Assembly: GCA_902729315.2 (NCBI GenBank)
Contig: LR746268.1
Location: 7,609,501-7,673,500, forward strand
Direction of reading: 5' to 3'
Origin: Spirodela intermedia
Lineage: Eukaryota; Streptophyta; Magnoliopsida; Alismatales; Araceae
DNA length: 64,000 bases
This document shows positions 1-11,361 of the stretch, one piece after another. The notes below the pieces were generated by a model. It was not told the DNA's origin. It was given only the letters and a program-made list of their open reading frames with translations, and did not search any database. Each line of letters opens with the position of its first letter. The stretch's first letter is position 1. Both the position numbers and the translations under genes were made by a program.

Positions 1-484
1 TCTACATCACCACTTATTGGCCATGGTGCAGAAGAACAAGGTTTGTGGTGTGAGCATACAACCCAGTTGACTTCAGAGTAAATCTTCTTTCACAATTATG
101 CATCCCGGTTATGAATGCATCTTGATGTTTTATAGATTTAGTGGCTTCTTGGTCCACTGATGAGAGCAGATCAGGAAGATAAGGGTGTACAGGAATGCAA
201 AACCTTGTAGGCATATGCTGCCCAAGTCAAAAAAGTCAATAGCATAAACAGCAGCATGAGGATAGCTAATATGGGCATTATGTCTGTGGAAGAAAGCTAT
301 TCTTTAAAAGGCTGCAGAGTTCTCCCGTTTGACCATCTACACCTGGTGATTTCCTTAGTTTCTCAATGGGAGACGCAAGCTAGCATCATGGATGGGACAA
401 TAATTCTCTCAAGTCGTCATGAAATAGGATACCACGGAGCTAAAGTCATAGAACAAATACCAACAAAGTTGTGAAGAGAATCAC
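1..484 (-). other. Intron of the RGLG gene, truncated by window edge
   Basis: This stretch follows a clean donor (CAG|GTG, exon end at 485) of the RGLG gene on the minus strand. The next expected RGLG exon, which begins with a Phe-Val-Asn-Phe-Thr block in the family, was not found on either strand. The stretch is therefore read as the start of an intron at least 484 bp long. Small open frames here have no family resemblance. No other feature was seen. Confidence 0.6.
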
Positions 485-2134
485 CTGAAAGTTATCAAAA
501 GAACGTTGAGGAATGTAGTCATCGAACTCCTGCATCATGTCCCATGGCCCATCGCCCACACCGACCATGATGATCGAAAGGGGATATGCACTGAAAGATG
601 GAGATGGCTCAGGGGGAGATCAAGAAGAGGGAATTGAAGGATCCGAAAGGGATTGGAGCTTACCTTGCGGCAACTATGGCATCGATAGTCTCCTTTTCAT
701 GTGAACTAAACGTCCCAGGAGGAGTATCAGGGTTCCTAGTGACCTGCAAGATTCATAGAAGACAGAAAAATCAATACATCTCCAAACCACTATTCCACTG
801 CATGGGGACATAGTCATTAGAACTTTGCGCTGACCTGGCCGTCTGCAATGATGACAAGGACGTGGTACTGCCAGCTCCTCTCCACAATGTCAATTGAAGC
901 ATAAATAAGTGGAGCGAATGAGGTTGGTCCTGGGGGAAGTCAACCGTCTAGTTTAAGGTGGCCACCCTCAACAAGAACATTATTATGGTATTGATGATAT
1001 GAAGTTTTAGTGTATAGATGAAAACTAACCTGACAATTTAATGAACGGGAGGATTTCCCTGTATCTGGCGAGGACCTCCTCGAAGCCTTGGCAATAGTGA
1101 TGATCAGGGTAAAAACTGAAGACATTTTTTTCATGTGTGGATGCTAGAAAAGAACCAAGAACCCGTCAGAAAAGAAGGGTGATTTAGCTTCTTGGATGGA
1201 ATGGGAGAGAAAGGTATATGCATGCTCAAGTGTGCGTGTTTGTGTGTGGGAGGGAGGAGTAATGGGCAAGAATTAGGGGGAAGAAATACTAACCGTCACC
1301 AAATCCAAAGCATGGTATTAGGTTGTCCTCGTCAAAAGGATACAGAGTCCGGCCAATTATAGAAATGGCCTGCTCGTATGGGTTAGGTGTGCTGCTAATC
1401 GCATGAAGAGATCTCCTGTTGAATGAATGCCTACCTGACATAGAGGAATGGCGTTGACCATCTCAAATGAGCCAAGGAGAGACGTAGAGTTCAGGTAGGT
1501 GGCATTCTATTTTATGACAGAAAATTTTACCCGTCCATTCGTTACTTTTGGTGAAGTCAATGCCAAGTATGAGATTTGATGATTCGAGGCCATAATCTCT
1601 CAAAGCAGACGTCACCTGAAAAATAGTAACCAGACGTAGAGTAAGTCAAAGTACTGTAGTAGTTTATGTTCAGAAGTCAACCCCCAAAAAAGTCAATTCT
1701 CAAGTTGTAGGCCACGAGGAAAATTTTCCAATTCCAAACAAGTCAAGAGTCAAAGCCCAGATGGAAGCAATAACTGATCATTCATTACTAATGTGGGAAG
1801 ATATGGATCCAAGGACTTCACTACTAATTCATATCGAACCCTGGGATAATCCGTAGCATTTTTATTTTTTTCTTCTTATCCATATGTTTCAACGATACTA
1901 GGTGTCTCCCTTCGATGCCCACAACAATGTCTCAACCCTTGGATAGATTACCTGATCAAGGGAGCTGAAATTATCTGGAATGGACGTCGAGGAGGATCCC
2001 CGAGTGGCGTTTCTGCTCTCGGTGTGCCCCGCCGCCGTAGGTTGCTCCCTGTCGAAGTTGCCTCTTTCTGCGTACCCATCAGAGAACCGAATCTGCTGGC
2101 CATAACTTCGCGGGGAGCTCTCTCCGTTGCCCAT
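485..2134 (-). CDS. E3 ubiquitin-protein ligase RGLG-type (copine/vWA domain), 5' part, C-terminus outside window
   Basis: RGLG proteins are membrane-associated RING E3 ligases with a copine-type von Willebrand A domain. In Arabidopsis they act in auxin, ABA and drought signalling. Seven coding exons are visible on the minus strand: 2134-1952, 1615-1531, 1434-1294, 1143-1030, 929-835, 743-664 and 590-485. Together they give 268 in-phase codons. The start is the ATG at 2132-2134, followed by MGNGESS; a Gly at position 2 is typical of the family, where it can be myristoylated. Diagnostic blocks are [13 protein letters not shown] (metal-site region of the vWA domain), [30 protein letters not shown] and [17 protein letters not shown]. 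All junctions are GT-AG and phases agree. The rest of the vWA domain and the C-terminal RING finger lie left of base 1, so which RGLG paralogue this is cannot be decided. Confidence 0.9.
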
Positions 2135-2211
2135 GGGCGGACGCGGCTCGCACAATTTTCCGAGCTTTTAAGTGCACCAAGAACCGGTGATCTTTGGTGT
2201 ATTGATCGGGT

Positions 2212-2524
2212 CCTGCAGGGAGAGGGAGGAGAACTGAGAACTCCTCCGTAGAACGAATGAGAGGACTAACTCCATGGCAGCATTATCTCACAAAGAGTAT
2301 ACAAACCATGATCATAGACATAAGACTACCAGGCCAAATCTCAGGATGGCATATGCTTCACCAGATGCGGCTCTTTTCGAACCAATTCCTCATGGCAATG
2401 CTTACAGATTGATAATGATCGCGAGCCGATGGCTAGCCTCCGGTGAATTTCCTCTATCTTCCTAGGGAACCCTAAAATCCGGAGCGAGAAACGCATCTAG
2501 CAGAGGAGAAGCAGAGAATTCACC
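2212..2524 (-). other. Probable 5'UTR intron of the RGLG gene
   Basis: On the minus strand a donor, GATCAG|GTGAATTC (exon end 2524), faces a strong polypyrimidine acceptor ending CCCTGCAG (exon resumes at 2212). This lies upstream of the ATG at 2134. It suggests a leader intron of about 311 bp, inferred from splice signals only. Confidence 0.45.
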
Positions 2525-3287
2525 TGATCGAAAGCCTGCCTTATTCGCCTCTGCCCTTCTTCTTCCGCTTCCTTTCTTCGACACCCCCTCTCGGTGAGGG
2601 ACAACGCATGTGCAGGTAGGGGAAGATAGCTTTTATTAGAACCGCGCACCGCTTCTTGCTATCCAAGGCAACCGTGGGATAAAGGATCAGTTGGCCATTA
2701 ACGCAGAGTCCCAGTCCAATGAGCCGGTATCCACGCGTCGGGCGACGCTTTAAATCTTTGACCAGTTTACTTCTGCGTTCGGCATCCGGGGGGGAAGAAA
2801 GCAGGAATCTTGTGTGCACATGTACCGGAAATGGCCGAATTAGTCAGAGTGCACGTCACCTCGGCGTCAGAACATGAAACGTGTTAGACTCGCTGTGCCA
2901 CGCTGGCACCGTCATCCACCGCCCCTCTTCTCATGTCCACATCACCGATCTGTATTGTAGCGTTGACATCCTAATTTAAATAATTTGAATGTTGGACATA
3001 TAGAAGCCCACGGGACGGGGCGGACCCCGAGAAGGCCCGAATTTTCCCCGGCCCGAACCCATTCTCTCAGAAGAGAGGGGAAGCGAGAGAGAGGTTTTCA
3101 AGATGAGCACGAGGACGGTCTGCGCTTGAGGGCCTCATACACCGGGCTAATGCCAAACAGGATCTCCATCTGGGGTTACTCTGAGGCCCGAAACGGAAAA
3201 CCAGGCCGGGCCAGTTTTGGGCCCACTCTTAGGAACGATGGCAGTACAATTATTTTATTTACTCTGCAAATATCTGGAACATTATAT

Positions 3288-3356
<69 letters not shown>

Positions 3357-3629
3357 GGACAGACATTAGAAAATAGCAGTTTTATAGAAAAATGGGGCTC
3401 TGCTCGAGGGGATGCGCCCCATCTGTCCACCTTCCAATGACTCAGAAAAAATTGAACTATTTTGTACATGAAAATTATGATGGCGTGCCAGACGCAGCAG
3501 CAGCATCAATTGACAACAACAGCTTGGGGCTTCAAGGGCAGGCAGCCACTTGCCGGCTCGCCCCCGAAGCCACTAAAAGAATGAGATCGGAAGAGGGGGA
3601 GTGGCTGAAGCGTATGTACCTCTGCAGGC
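2525..3629. other. Intergenic: RGLG promoter/leader and SGRL 3' flank
   Basis: No protein-coding gene was recognised here. The right part holds a long CT tract (3292-3354) and the 3' flank of SGRL. The left part, moderately GC-rich, should contain the RGLG leader and promoter. Open frames crossing the CT tract owe their length to the repeat. Confidence 0.5.
3292..3354. repeat. (CT)n microsatellite, about 63 bp
   Basis: An uninterrupted CT dinucleotide run lies between the RGLG and SGRL genes. It is one of the two longest pure CT/GA tracts in the window. Confidence 0.98.
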
Positions 3630-6486
3630 TCAGAGGAGGAAGGCGACGAGCGCGTGGAGGATGCTCTTGGGACTCGGCCACTTATCGAAGCCTCCGTTGA
3701 CCACGGTCTGGACGTCCTCCGACTGATCCTCCAGCGTCCTCTGAAGATGGGTTTTCCCACAGCAGACGAAGTCAGGAGCTATAAATGGAATGCTGTCATG
3801 GTGAGAATAATAGCCCCCCATTTTCATTCGTGACGAAAATAAAACCACTGGATTCTCACATTTCCTGAAGAAAATGAAGTCAGTGGATATGGATAGACGG
3901 GTTGACTCCCGCTCATTAGAAACTAGTCTCTGGTCAGATGGCTGTTATGCTTGAAGAATCATGATCTACTCGAAGTGGGCATTATTAACCTGAGATGAGA
4001 AATGGCCGGAGGAAGTAGCAGCCTGCAGCGCGCTGGCCCTTACCTTCATCGCATCCTTGAGAGGGCCCCAGCACTCCACGCGATTGTACTTCTTTGACTT
4101 AGAATGGAAGTAAACCCAGACAGAGGCCTCAATGAGCTCCGGGTGCTCCTCGAAGAGGACAGAGTCGCCATGAACGACGGCCTTGAGAACCTGAAGTAAC
4201 ATCAAGGAGCCAGTGATGCGCAATGCTCGGATGATAATATGGAAGCGTGGTAAGAGGGGAAGAAGCCCTCCTGATGCATAAGCTCCCCTGGAGAAGCAGA
4301 AACTCACCAGAGGTAGCTCCTTACAGAAGATGTGGTATCTGAATTCTGCCGCGAGGTCTTGCAATGGATTGGTTCCACTCACGTAGCAGTGTACATGCAA
4401 GGATCTTTCGTCTTTCACCATCTTCCACTCGGCCACCACATCATCACGCTGCAACTTTGCTTGCCACCTCCGCAGCTGCAGCAGACGAGCTAAGTCGCTA
4501 AAAACAGTGCCCAGATCTTTCCAACACACAAGGTAAAGCTTAAACAGTTATTTGGTGATTTCTTTTCCCGAATAGAATAAGCATAGGCATTGTAAAACTA
4601 AAAAAATATGATAGTAATTATAAAAAAAAAAGTGATTGGGGCATGAAAATATTCGCAATGTCGGATGAAGACACAAAGAAAAACTTTGCCGGTAGTTAAA
4701 TATCAAGAATTTTTTTCCCAAATTAGGACATGTAAAATTTAAAAAAAGAAATGATAGACTTACAAAAAAATGATTGGGATATGAAAATATTCAGCGTCAG
4801 ATGAAGATACGATGATGTTGAGAATTATTTATGTGCGGATGCGTATTCAGAGACATACCTGGTCGAAGCTGATATGATTGGAGACCGCAAGGGTTAAATT
4901 AGCAGTCAAGTCACAGTGGCTGAGAGTGTATGTCCTAGAACTGGTGCATAGTTGATGCTTCCCAATTTCTTCCCCTAGGAAGACCACCTCAAGCTTTGAT
5001 GCTTCAAATCTAGTCGGAGGGCCCAAAAGCTTAGTAGCCTAGCCATGTCAAGAAAGAAGCATATAAGAACTCCAAGAAACATATAAGAACATATACCCGG
5101 AAAGAGGGATCAACCGAGAGTCTGTGTTAGGAATATCCAAAAGGATTAGCATTGTATTCACACATTATAAGGAAGAAAAAAGATAAAGGAAATGTGTTAT
5201 GTACCCACACATTATAGAGCATTGGCCAAAGGGAGATACATGAGAAGTTGCATGAATAAAAAGAAAATATCTTCCGACATTAGTATGCTTGCTTGATAAC
5301 ATAGATTCGTTTTTTGGTCCGGGATATCTCTTCACTACAAGAAACTATTTAATTCCATGCTCTCGAAGCTACAGCAGTTTCTTGCAATTTCGGTGTTGAT
5401 ATATGAGCAGAAGGAAAAGTGTAAATTGAATCTTCTTCTCTAAAAATATAGACAGATGTAATCTAGCTTCACATTTTTTTGTGGATTAAAGGAAGTAAAT
5501 TTCCATCTCCATGGCTAAAATTTTCTCTTGAAATATAGATGAATGACTCGTTTGACTGTTCTGAAACATCGATTCTAGGAGTAAACTGAAGCCTTTGGTG
5601 ATTGAAAATTGTTAGTTTCGCATTATAATCGTAGCAAGAGGATGACCAACTGAAAGCTGATGAAAGTTTTGGGTAAAATGTCTTTCTTTTTAGAAGGAAA
5701 CACCTCGGAGAAATCCCAATCATTCAACCAGAAAACATGATCAAAGACTCCTGATCCATCGCACAGAATAAGGCGACGTGATGACTATCTACAGCTTAAT
5801 GAAGGACCATAGAGTGCAAGAGACGATTAATATTTTGAGAAAAATTTTGTTTGCAGGATGACGATGTTTCAATGGTCGCAATATTCATTCAGTAAGTTTT
5901 CGGAAGCTCCACATCAGGAACTTCACCCTGGGGAAATGTGTTAAACCTTCCTTGGGAATTGTACTCGTGTCTACGTGAAGAAGATGTGAGCTGATACCGG
6001 AGAAGAAAAAAAATCTCCGCATACACTCATGAAAATTTTCTCGTCTTGGTTCCTTCTTGATTTATTAATACGTCAAACCAGATCGCACCCCGCGAGGGCA
6101 ACTGCATTTTCTCAGAAATGATCGAAAACAAGAAACAAGCATTCAACGCATTCCGAAAATTCATTGACTAGCTAAAAGACGGCCATAAAAACCTCGCATG
6201 TTGTACAGATCGCTGATCGAGCAGACCGTCCGTAAGTACTATCCACATTGCCCCAACCTTTAGCTAACCAAGCGACTGAAAACAACTCCAAAGCAAGGGG
6301 GTACGGAGGAGGAGGGAAGACCTTGAGCACCAGGGAGCCGCGCGAGGACTCTCTGCGGTCGCTCGACGAGACTACGGTATGTCTTCCGAGGGCCGCCTCC
6401 GCCACACGCCTCCGCCTCGGAAACCGTCCAGCGCCGGAGGAAGAAGCACCGCTGACGACGGCATTGGCCGCCGGCGAAGAGGCCAT
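3630..6486 (-). CDS. SGRL: Staygreen-like protein (SGRL), plastid Mg-dechelatase family, complete, 274 aa
   Basis: Staygreen proteins remove Mg from chlorophyll. SGRL is the paralogue that acts in chlorophyll turnover of green tissue, preferring chlorophyllide in published assays. There are five phase-0 exons on the minus strand: 6486-6322, 5038-4859, 4475-4308, 4190-3990 and 3740-3630. The N-terminus (MASSPAANAVVSGASSSGAG, then Arg-rich) looks like a chloroplast transit peptide. Core blocks are LLGPPTRFEASKLEVVFLGE, RTYTLSHCDLTANLTLAVS, LHVHCYVSG, ELPLVVLKAVVHGDSVLF, VWVYFHSKSKKYNRVECWGPL. The form VHCYVSG...PLQDLAAEFRYHIF, and the lack of the Cys-rich C-terminal motif of SGR proper, point to SGRL. 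The last exon adds 36 codons ending in a hydrophobic Ala-Leu-Val-Ala-Phe-Leu-Leu. Intron 1 is long (1,283 bp). The upstream region holds three CACGTG boxes. Confidence 0.92.
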
Positions 6487-6893
6487 GAGGAAACGGAAGG
6501 CGGAGAAGAAGAGCACCCGCGTCTTCCAAACAGCGGCACAGCCGCCTCATCCTCGGTACTTCACGTCGATCTCGACGGGCCCCCGAGGCCAGCCGTCCAT
6601 CTGGTCTCCGCAGCAGAATGCTCGACCGGGGAGAGGCTGGAGGGGATGATCACGACCACCGTCTTGCACTTGGTGCTCTGTGTGGACCGAATCCCTCTTC
6701 CTCGAGCTGGACCCTTCCCTCACCACATTCGCATTCCTCTGCTCCACCAGCGAGATCCCTCAGAGAACTTGCTGGTCCCTCTCCCGCCACGTGGAGAGAT
6801 TTGATTCGTTCGTCTAGAAATTCAGAAGATAACATGATAGGGGGGTTGTCCTCCACGTCCACGACGGACCACTACAGCACTGACACGTGGTAA

Positions 6894-7020
6894 TACCCAG
6901 GAGCCCCAATTAATCTAAATTCTGACGAGGAGTCCCAAAGAAACTGCCACGTGAGTCAAATATCAGCTGACACCGTGTCAAGGAGAAGGAAAGGCGTGGT
7001 GAACTAAAGGGCGCCACGTG
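6894..7020 (-). promoter_or_regulatory. SGRL promoter with three palindromic G-boxes
   Basis: Three exact CACGTG hexamers lie at 6894-6899, 6948-6953 and 7015-7020, about 410-530 bp upstream of the SGRL ATG and within 127 bp of each other. Such ACGT-core boxes are bound by bZIP (ABF/ABI5-type) and bHLH (PIF-type) factors, which are known regulators of chlorophyll-breakdown genes. The binding here is inferred, not shown. Confidence 0.6.
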
Positions 7021-7274
7021 TGAAAAACCACAAAAATACCAAGAATACATCTTTTTCTGCTGGCTAGCATGAAGAATACAACCGCAATGGCCAGTTATAG
7101 CGAAATCTCAGAGACCAATTCCTCTGACCCACAAGAGGACACGCTCCTCCCCAGTAACCTAATTTTTTATAATAATAATAATAACGACGATGATGAAAAT
7201 CGGAAATCACGAAAGGAAGCTATGTGGAAAAGAATGCCTGGACTATGATCACGTGGGCCCTCCCTGGAAATGGG

Positions 7275-10200
7275 TCAACGCCTCACGCTTTCAACTTCCA
7301 AGGGGCGCCAGATGGTCTTCTGCAGACAAAGAATCCCCTCGTTCTGCTTCGTGTAGGTCATCCGGACCTCCCAGTGCAGAGACTTGGCGAGGCTCTCCAC
7401 CTCCCCGATGGTCTCCACGTTGTCTCTGACGATCAGCTTCCCATCCGGCCTCAGCAGCCGGTCAACCTCGGCGACCACCGGCACCAGCTTGCACCTGCAA
7501 CATTCCAGTAGAGGTGAGCAGGTTTTCATGCGGGGGGAGGAGAGAGGAGAGAGGTTGGGTTGACCAGACCTCTTCTTGAGCTTGGAGAAGAGGTGATCGG
7601 CGTGGAGGAGGTCGTAGGTTCTCGGGTAACTGCTGAAGGACTCGCACCAGTCGTGGTATATTCCGAACAGACCTCGCTCATAGATAACGGGAAGCGTGTC
7701 CGCGCCGTTAATCGAGACAACGTTCATTACCCAGACTTTGAGATCTCTCAATGCAGCGGCGAATCTGACAGAAAACCAAGGAAACTTTGGTTAGACATAA
7801 AAAGGAATAATCTTGGAAGGTATAGAGAGAGAGAAAGAGAGAGAGGGGGGGGGTGATACTCTCTTTGCTTACCCTCCATAGACGGATCTCATGTCCATGA
7901 CATTTCTCACGCTGGACCAGTCGATTCCCATGCCATTCAGGTAAGACTTGTCCACAACGTTCTTCCAGTGCTCAGTGTCTGAGGCCAGATCTTCGGGGGC
8001 GGGCTTGCCGTAAACCCCGATCTGCGAGCTGTTCAACCAATATGGAACCGCTGTGAGTCTCTTGGGCCATTGCTGGGGCCATCGGGACCCACGAAGGACT
8101 GGGTCGGCCGGAACTCGGTGCATGCACGCCTGCAGCGGCACGTTCCTGCAGGTACCGAAGCTAATGAGTCAGTCAACTGATGATCGCAAGAAGGAATATG
8201 GCCCCGAAGGATCATCCAGGAGATGGATGAGACTTGCCAGGCTGCGTTCGGTTGGTCAGATTCCTCGCAGAGAGGAGGGTCGTTCTCTGCTCGTCTGTCG
8301 TAGCAGTCATTGGAAGTTGGTTTCCTGAATATCGCCACACCCACTGAATTCACCGCGTCTCGACTGATGGCCACCATCTCCCAGCACATGGCTTTAGTCA
8401 GCTTGGATGTGGCTGCAGCCAGTTTGCCACAGGGAGAGACAGTTTCAGGGGAGGTTCATAGATTCCAGTTTACTCCCTGCATGGAATGTAATGGTGGGGG
8501 GAGGGGCTCACCTTCCCAGACCTCGATGTCTTGGGGCAGTTTCTGGTAGACTGGTGTCGCTGACCAAACAAAGTAGCCTCCGGGACGCAAGAGCCTGTTC
8601 AGTTCGAGAAGCAGCGTACCACCTGCGTGCATCCTCCTTGGTGAGGGTTGCAGAAGAGGAATCTCCGGAATCTAAATGAGGTCAACAGGAGGAGAATATC
8701 GTCAACCAACGCAGCGAGGGGGGTACCTTCAATGTGCCATGGAACCCTGCAACGGGCGCAGTGAACAACGTCGAAGACATTGCTTGGAAAGGGGAGCCTC
8801 TTGGTACCCATAACAGCAGAGATGGCTGGAATTCCTCTCTCGAGAGCAAATTGGACTTGGGCCTCGTGCTCGTCCTTCGGAGCAAATGACATGGCGAGAA
8901 CGTCCTTATCAAAAAGGAAGCCTCCGAAGCTAGCGACTCCACAGCCAACGTCCAGTATAACGCGGGTTTTCTTTGCCCATGCTATGTCAGGTAAAGTCTG
9001 CGTGAAATAGATCTTTCATGATTCAGCAATTTATTTATTACAGTTATTCACTAGAGCTTGAAGGGAGCTGTTATTCATGATGATAGACGGCAGTGGATAA
9101 TAATCTGATTCTCTTATCTAGAGCAGAAGACATGGCTATAGATATCAATTTAGTAGGAGAAGGTTGTTGACATGAAGGGCAAAACATGATACTAGTGACA
9201 GAAAGCCATTGCCAAAGATAAACGGAGAGATCATGATAATGTGAAAAAAAGTAAGGAAAATTACCTCCTCAATGAAATCAATGTAGTGCATTGCACCATG
9301 CTTGAATTGAGTCCCACCACCCGGAAACGTGAGATATTCCCCGGTTACCTTCACCCAATTTTGGTGTCCTTTCACCACTGCGAGCTTGGTATGAGGAACA
9401 TTAAAGTACCATATCTGCAGAAAAGTAAAATGAATCATTGCATCTTCAATTTTAAAAGACGAAAAACAGATCGACAAGAAATGAACAAATATAGAGAGGT
9501 TTGTACTTTGTCCCGGCTCTGGGGCCACTTGATCGGTTGCCTGTATCCATCCGGAAGAGGAACGAGACAGGAAGGGCCTTCTTCAGGACAGTGCCTCTCG
9601 CGATGCTCATAGTGTTTATTACTTCGAAGCTTCTTAAGAGCTTTCAAATTATCTAGACAAGGAATGTAATCCGGACCAGAACTGGCATTACAAAGCCTCC
9701 AGTCATATCCAATAAACTGATCTTTTGACGAAGACTTTTGTGTTTCTTTTTCTTTCGTTGACTCTGCAGCTTGTGTAGACCATGCCCCTTCCTGAGTGTT
9801 AGTCTCTTTCAAGAGTTCTGACTGTGCACCATCAGGAAAGACCTCCACTGTGGTTTGGGTCTTTTCCTTGTCATCTGTCTCTTTCTCTTCTTCTATCTTC
9901 TCTACCTGGGTCTCATCATTTTCGTCACCCACTTTTTCTGATTTGCTTTCATTATCAGATTGATCCTGTTCAGTGTTTTCAGTCGCATCAGGATTCTCTT
10001 CTGTAATTTTGGCGGGATCTCCCTGTTCTTTTTCCCCATTAGTGTCAGTGAAAGACGCATCATCTTGTTCCGTTTTTTCCTCTGTAACACTCTGTTCTGA
10101 AATGTCCCCCGGACTCTCCTCAAACTGTTTACCAGTCTGACTGACCTGATCTTGAGCATCAGATTGCGTATCATGGGAGGAAATGTCAACTGGGACTACA

Positions 10201-10325
10201 GAAGATGATGTCATCATCCAGACACCAACTAAGCAAAGAGCAACAAACACCACAAGGGTAACTGTCGAACAGTAGGAAGAGGAAGACTTCCTACTGTCCA
10301 TTCGGGAGCCCTTCCCGGATGCCAT
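7275..10325 (-). CDS. Probable methyltransferase PMT24/25/26-type (DUF248, QUASIMODO2-like), complete, 737 aa
   Basis: These are Golgi type-II membrane proteins with a SAM-dependent methyltransferase fold, thought to methylate wall polysaccharides such as homogalacturonan. There are eight exons on the minus strand: 10325-9507, 9414-9265, 8997-8727, 8622-8512, 8412-8238, 8145-7873, 7764-7570 and 7494-7275. The start MASGKGSRMDSRKSSSSYCS precedes one membrane helix at about residues 22-41 (VTLVVFVALCLVGVWMM). A long acidic Glu/Asp/Ser/Thr-rich stem (about 50-190) follows, as in PMT24-27. The catalytic half shows IGYDWRLCN, CLVPLPDGY, WYFNVPHTKL, FPGGGTQF, ILDVGCGVASFGGFL (SAM motif I), HCARCRVPW, LLRPGGYFVWSATPVYQ and NVPLQACMHRVP. 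The second half ends with WCESFSSYPRTYDLLHAD and LLRPDGKLIVRD. The intron between exons 5 and 6 has a GC donor; only that choice keeps Ala-Ala-Trp-Asn-Val-Pro in frame. Confidence 0.95.
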
Positions 10326-10358
10326 TTCTCTACATACAATATCCCTCGAAACTATAAA

Positions 10359-11361
10359 TCTGGGGGGAAAGGAAAGGGTGAAAAGATGTGCATCAGAAAA
10401 CAACATAAAAATAATTGAATGTATTAGCTGCAGAATTAAAGATCCTAAGAGAGCAGAAAACAGGAGCAGAAATAGTTGAATCAATGCAGTTAAAAGCATG
10501 TCAAAAAGAGTATTTGATTTGCTATCCGTTCCCCATAAACCAGCCTACTTACAGAAATACCTCCTTCACCAAAAAAGTTGTACTGCGTTTCACCGTCAAG
10601 ATAGCAAAAACAATAAATCGGGGAAGAAGCTTCTCCTCTGAGCTTGAAGTCTTTGGATCTTAACTAGTTTCCCTCTTCGTTTGGCTCCAAACCCTGAAAC
10701 TCTATAGCCCCTCTGTGGAGCTAACTATCGAGTTCAATGCTCGGCTGACGGAGTTCCTTCACCTAAGCAGTCAGTAGGTACTGAAAACCATCGTCTGTGT
10801 GTGGAGGAGGGGATAGAAAAGGAGAGGGATCTTGAAAGAATATATCTCGTATACTCATCCGAGATTATAGTCTAACGACGGACCAAGATCAATGACGGAT
10901 GTTCAGTCGTTAAACTTTTTCGAAGAGATAACACGGGAGAAGAAAAATAAGACGAACCATCGACACAAAAGAGAAGGAAAAGATTCGAAATGTACGTGTC
11001 TAAGGCTACTTGAGAATGCTGGAATCGTAAGCGAATGGGCAAAAACAACAATTATGAGGGAAAAGAGACGGCAGGAACACCGTATCCCGCCAGATCTGGA
11101 ACATACCACACGATAAAACGATTAACTGGAAAAAAAATCGACGCTTAACAGAACAAATTACATAAAATGCACAGCTACATATCAAGCTATCCTATTACTG
11201 GAGCAAATTGAACGCAGTGAAAAACAAACCACTAGCAAAGAGCGCCAACCATTTACTCAGCGATACTCGGGGAGGGCGTCCAACAAAGAATCCAGCAACA
11301 GATCCATAGAGCACACAGAGAAGATCAAAAAGGCTTCGCAGTAGGCATTCATGCACTCACC
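10359..11361 (-). other. Probable 5'UTR intron (about 1.0 kb) of the PMT gene
   Basis: A donor AAG|GTGAGTGC (exon end 11361) and an acceptor with a C-run, CCTTTCCCCCCAG (exon resumes 10359), bracket the region just upstream of the ATG at 10325. Leader introns are common in plant genes. No coding sequence was recognised inside. The leader exon would lie around 11362-11430. Confidence 0.55.

Noticed and set aside
3292-3354. CRISPR-like or regularly spaced repeats
   Set aside because: All short repeats in the window are simple dinucleotide runs without spacers; the window is eukaryotic nuclear DNA.
2985-3440. 151-codon plus-strand frame through the CT tract
   Set aside because: Its length comes from the microsatellite read as Ser-Leu repeats; no family resemblance on either side.
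9902-10189. Lys/Met/Arg-rich minus-strand frame inside PMT exon 1
   Set aside because: It is a shadow of the acidic stem region of the PMT protein, which is in a different frame on the same strand.
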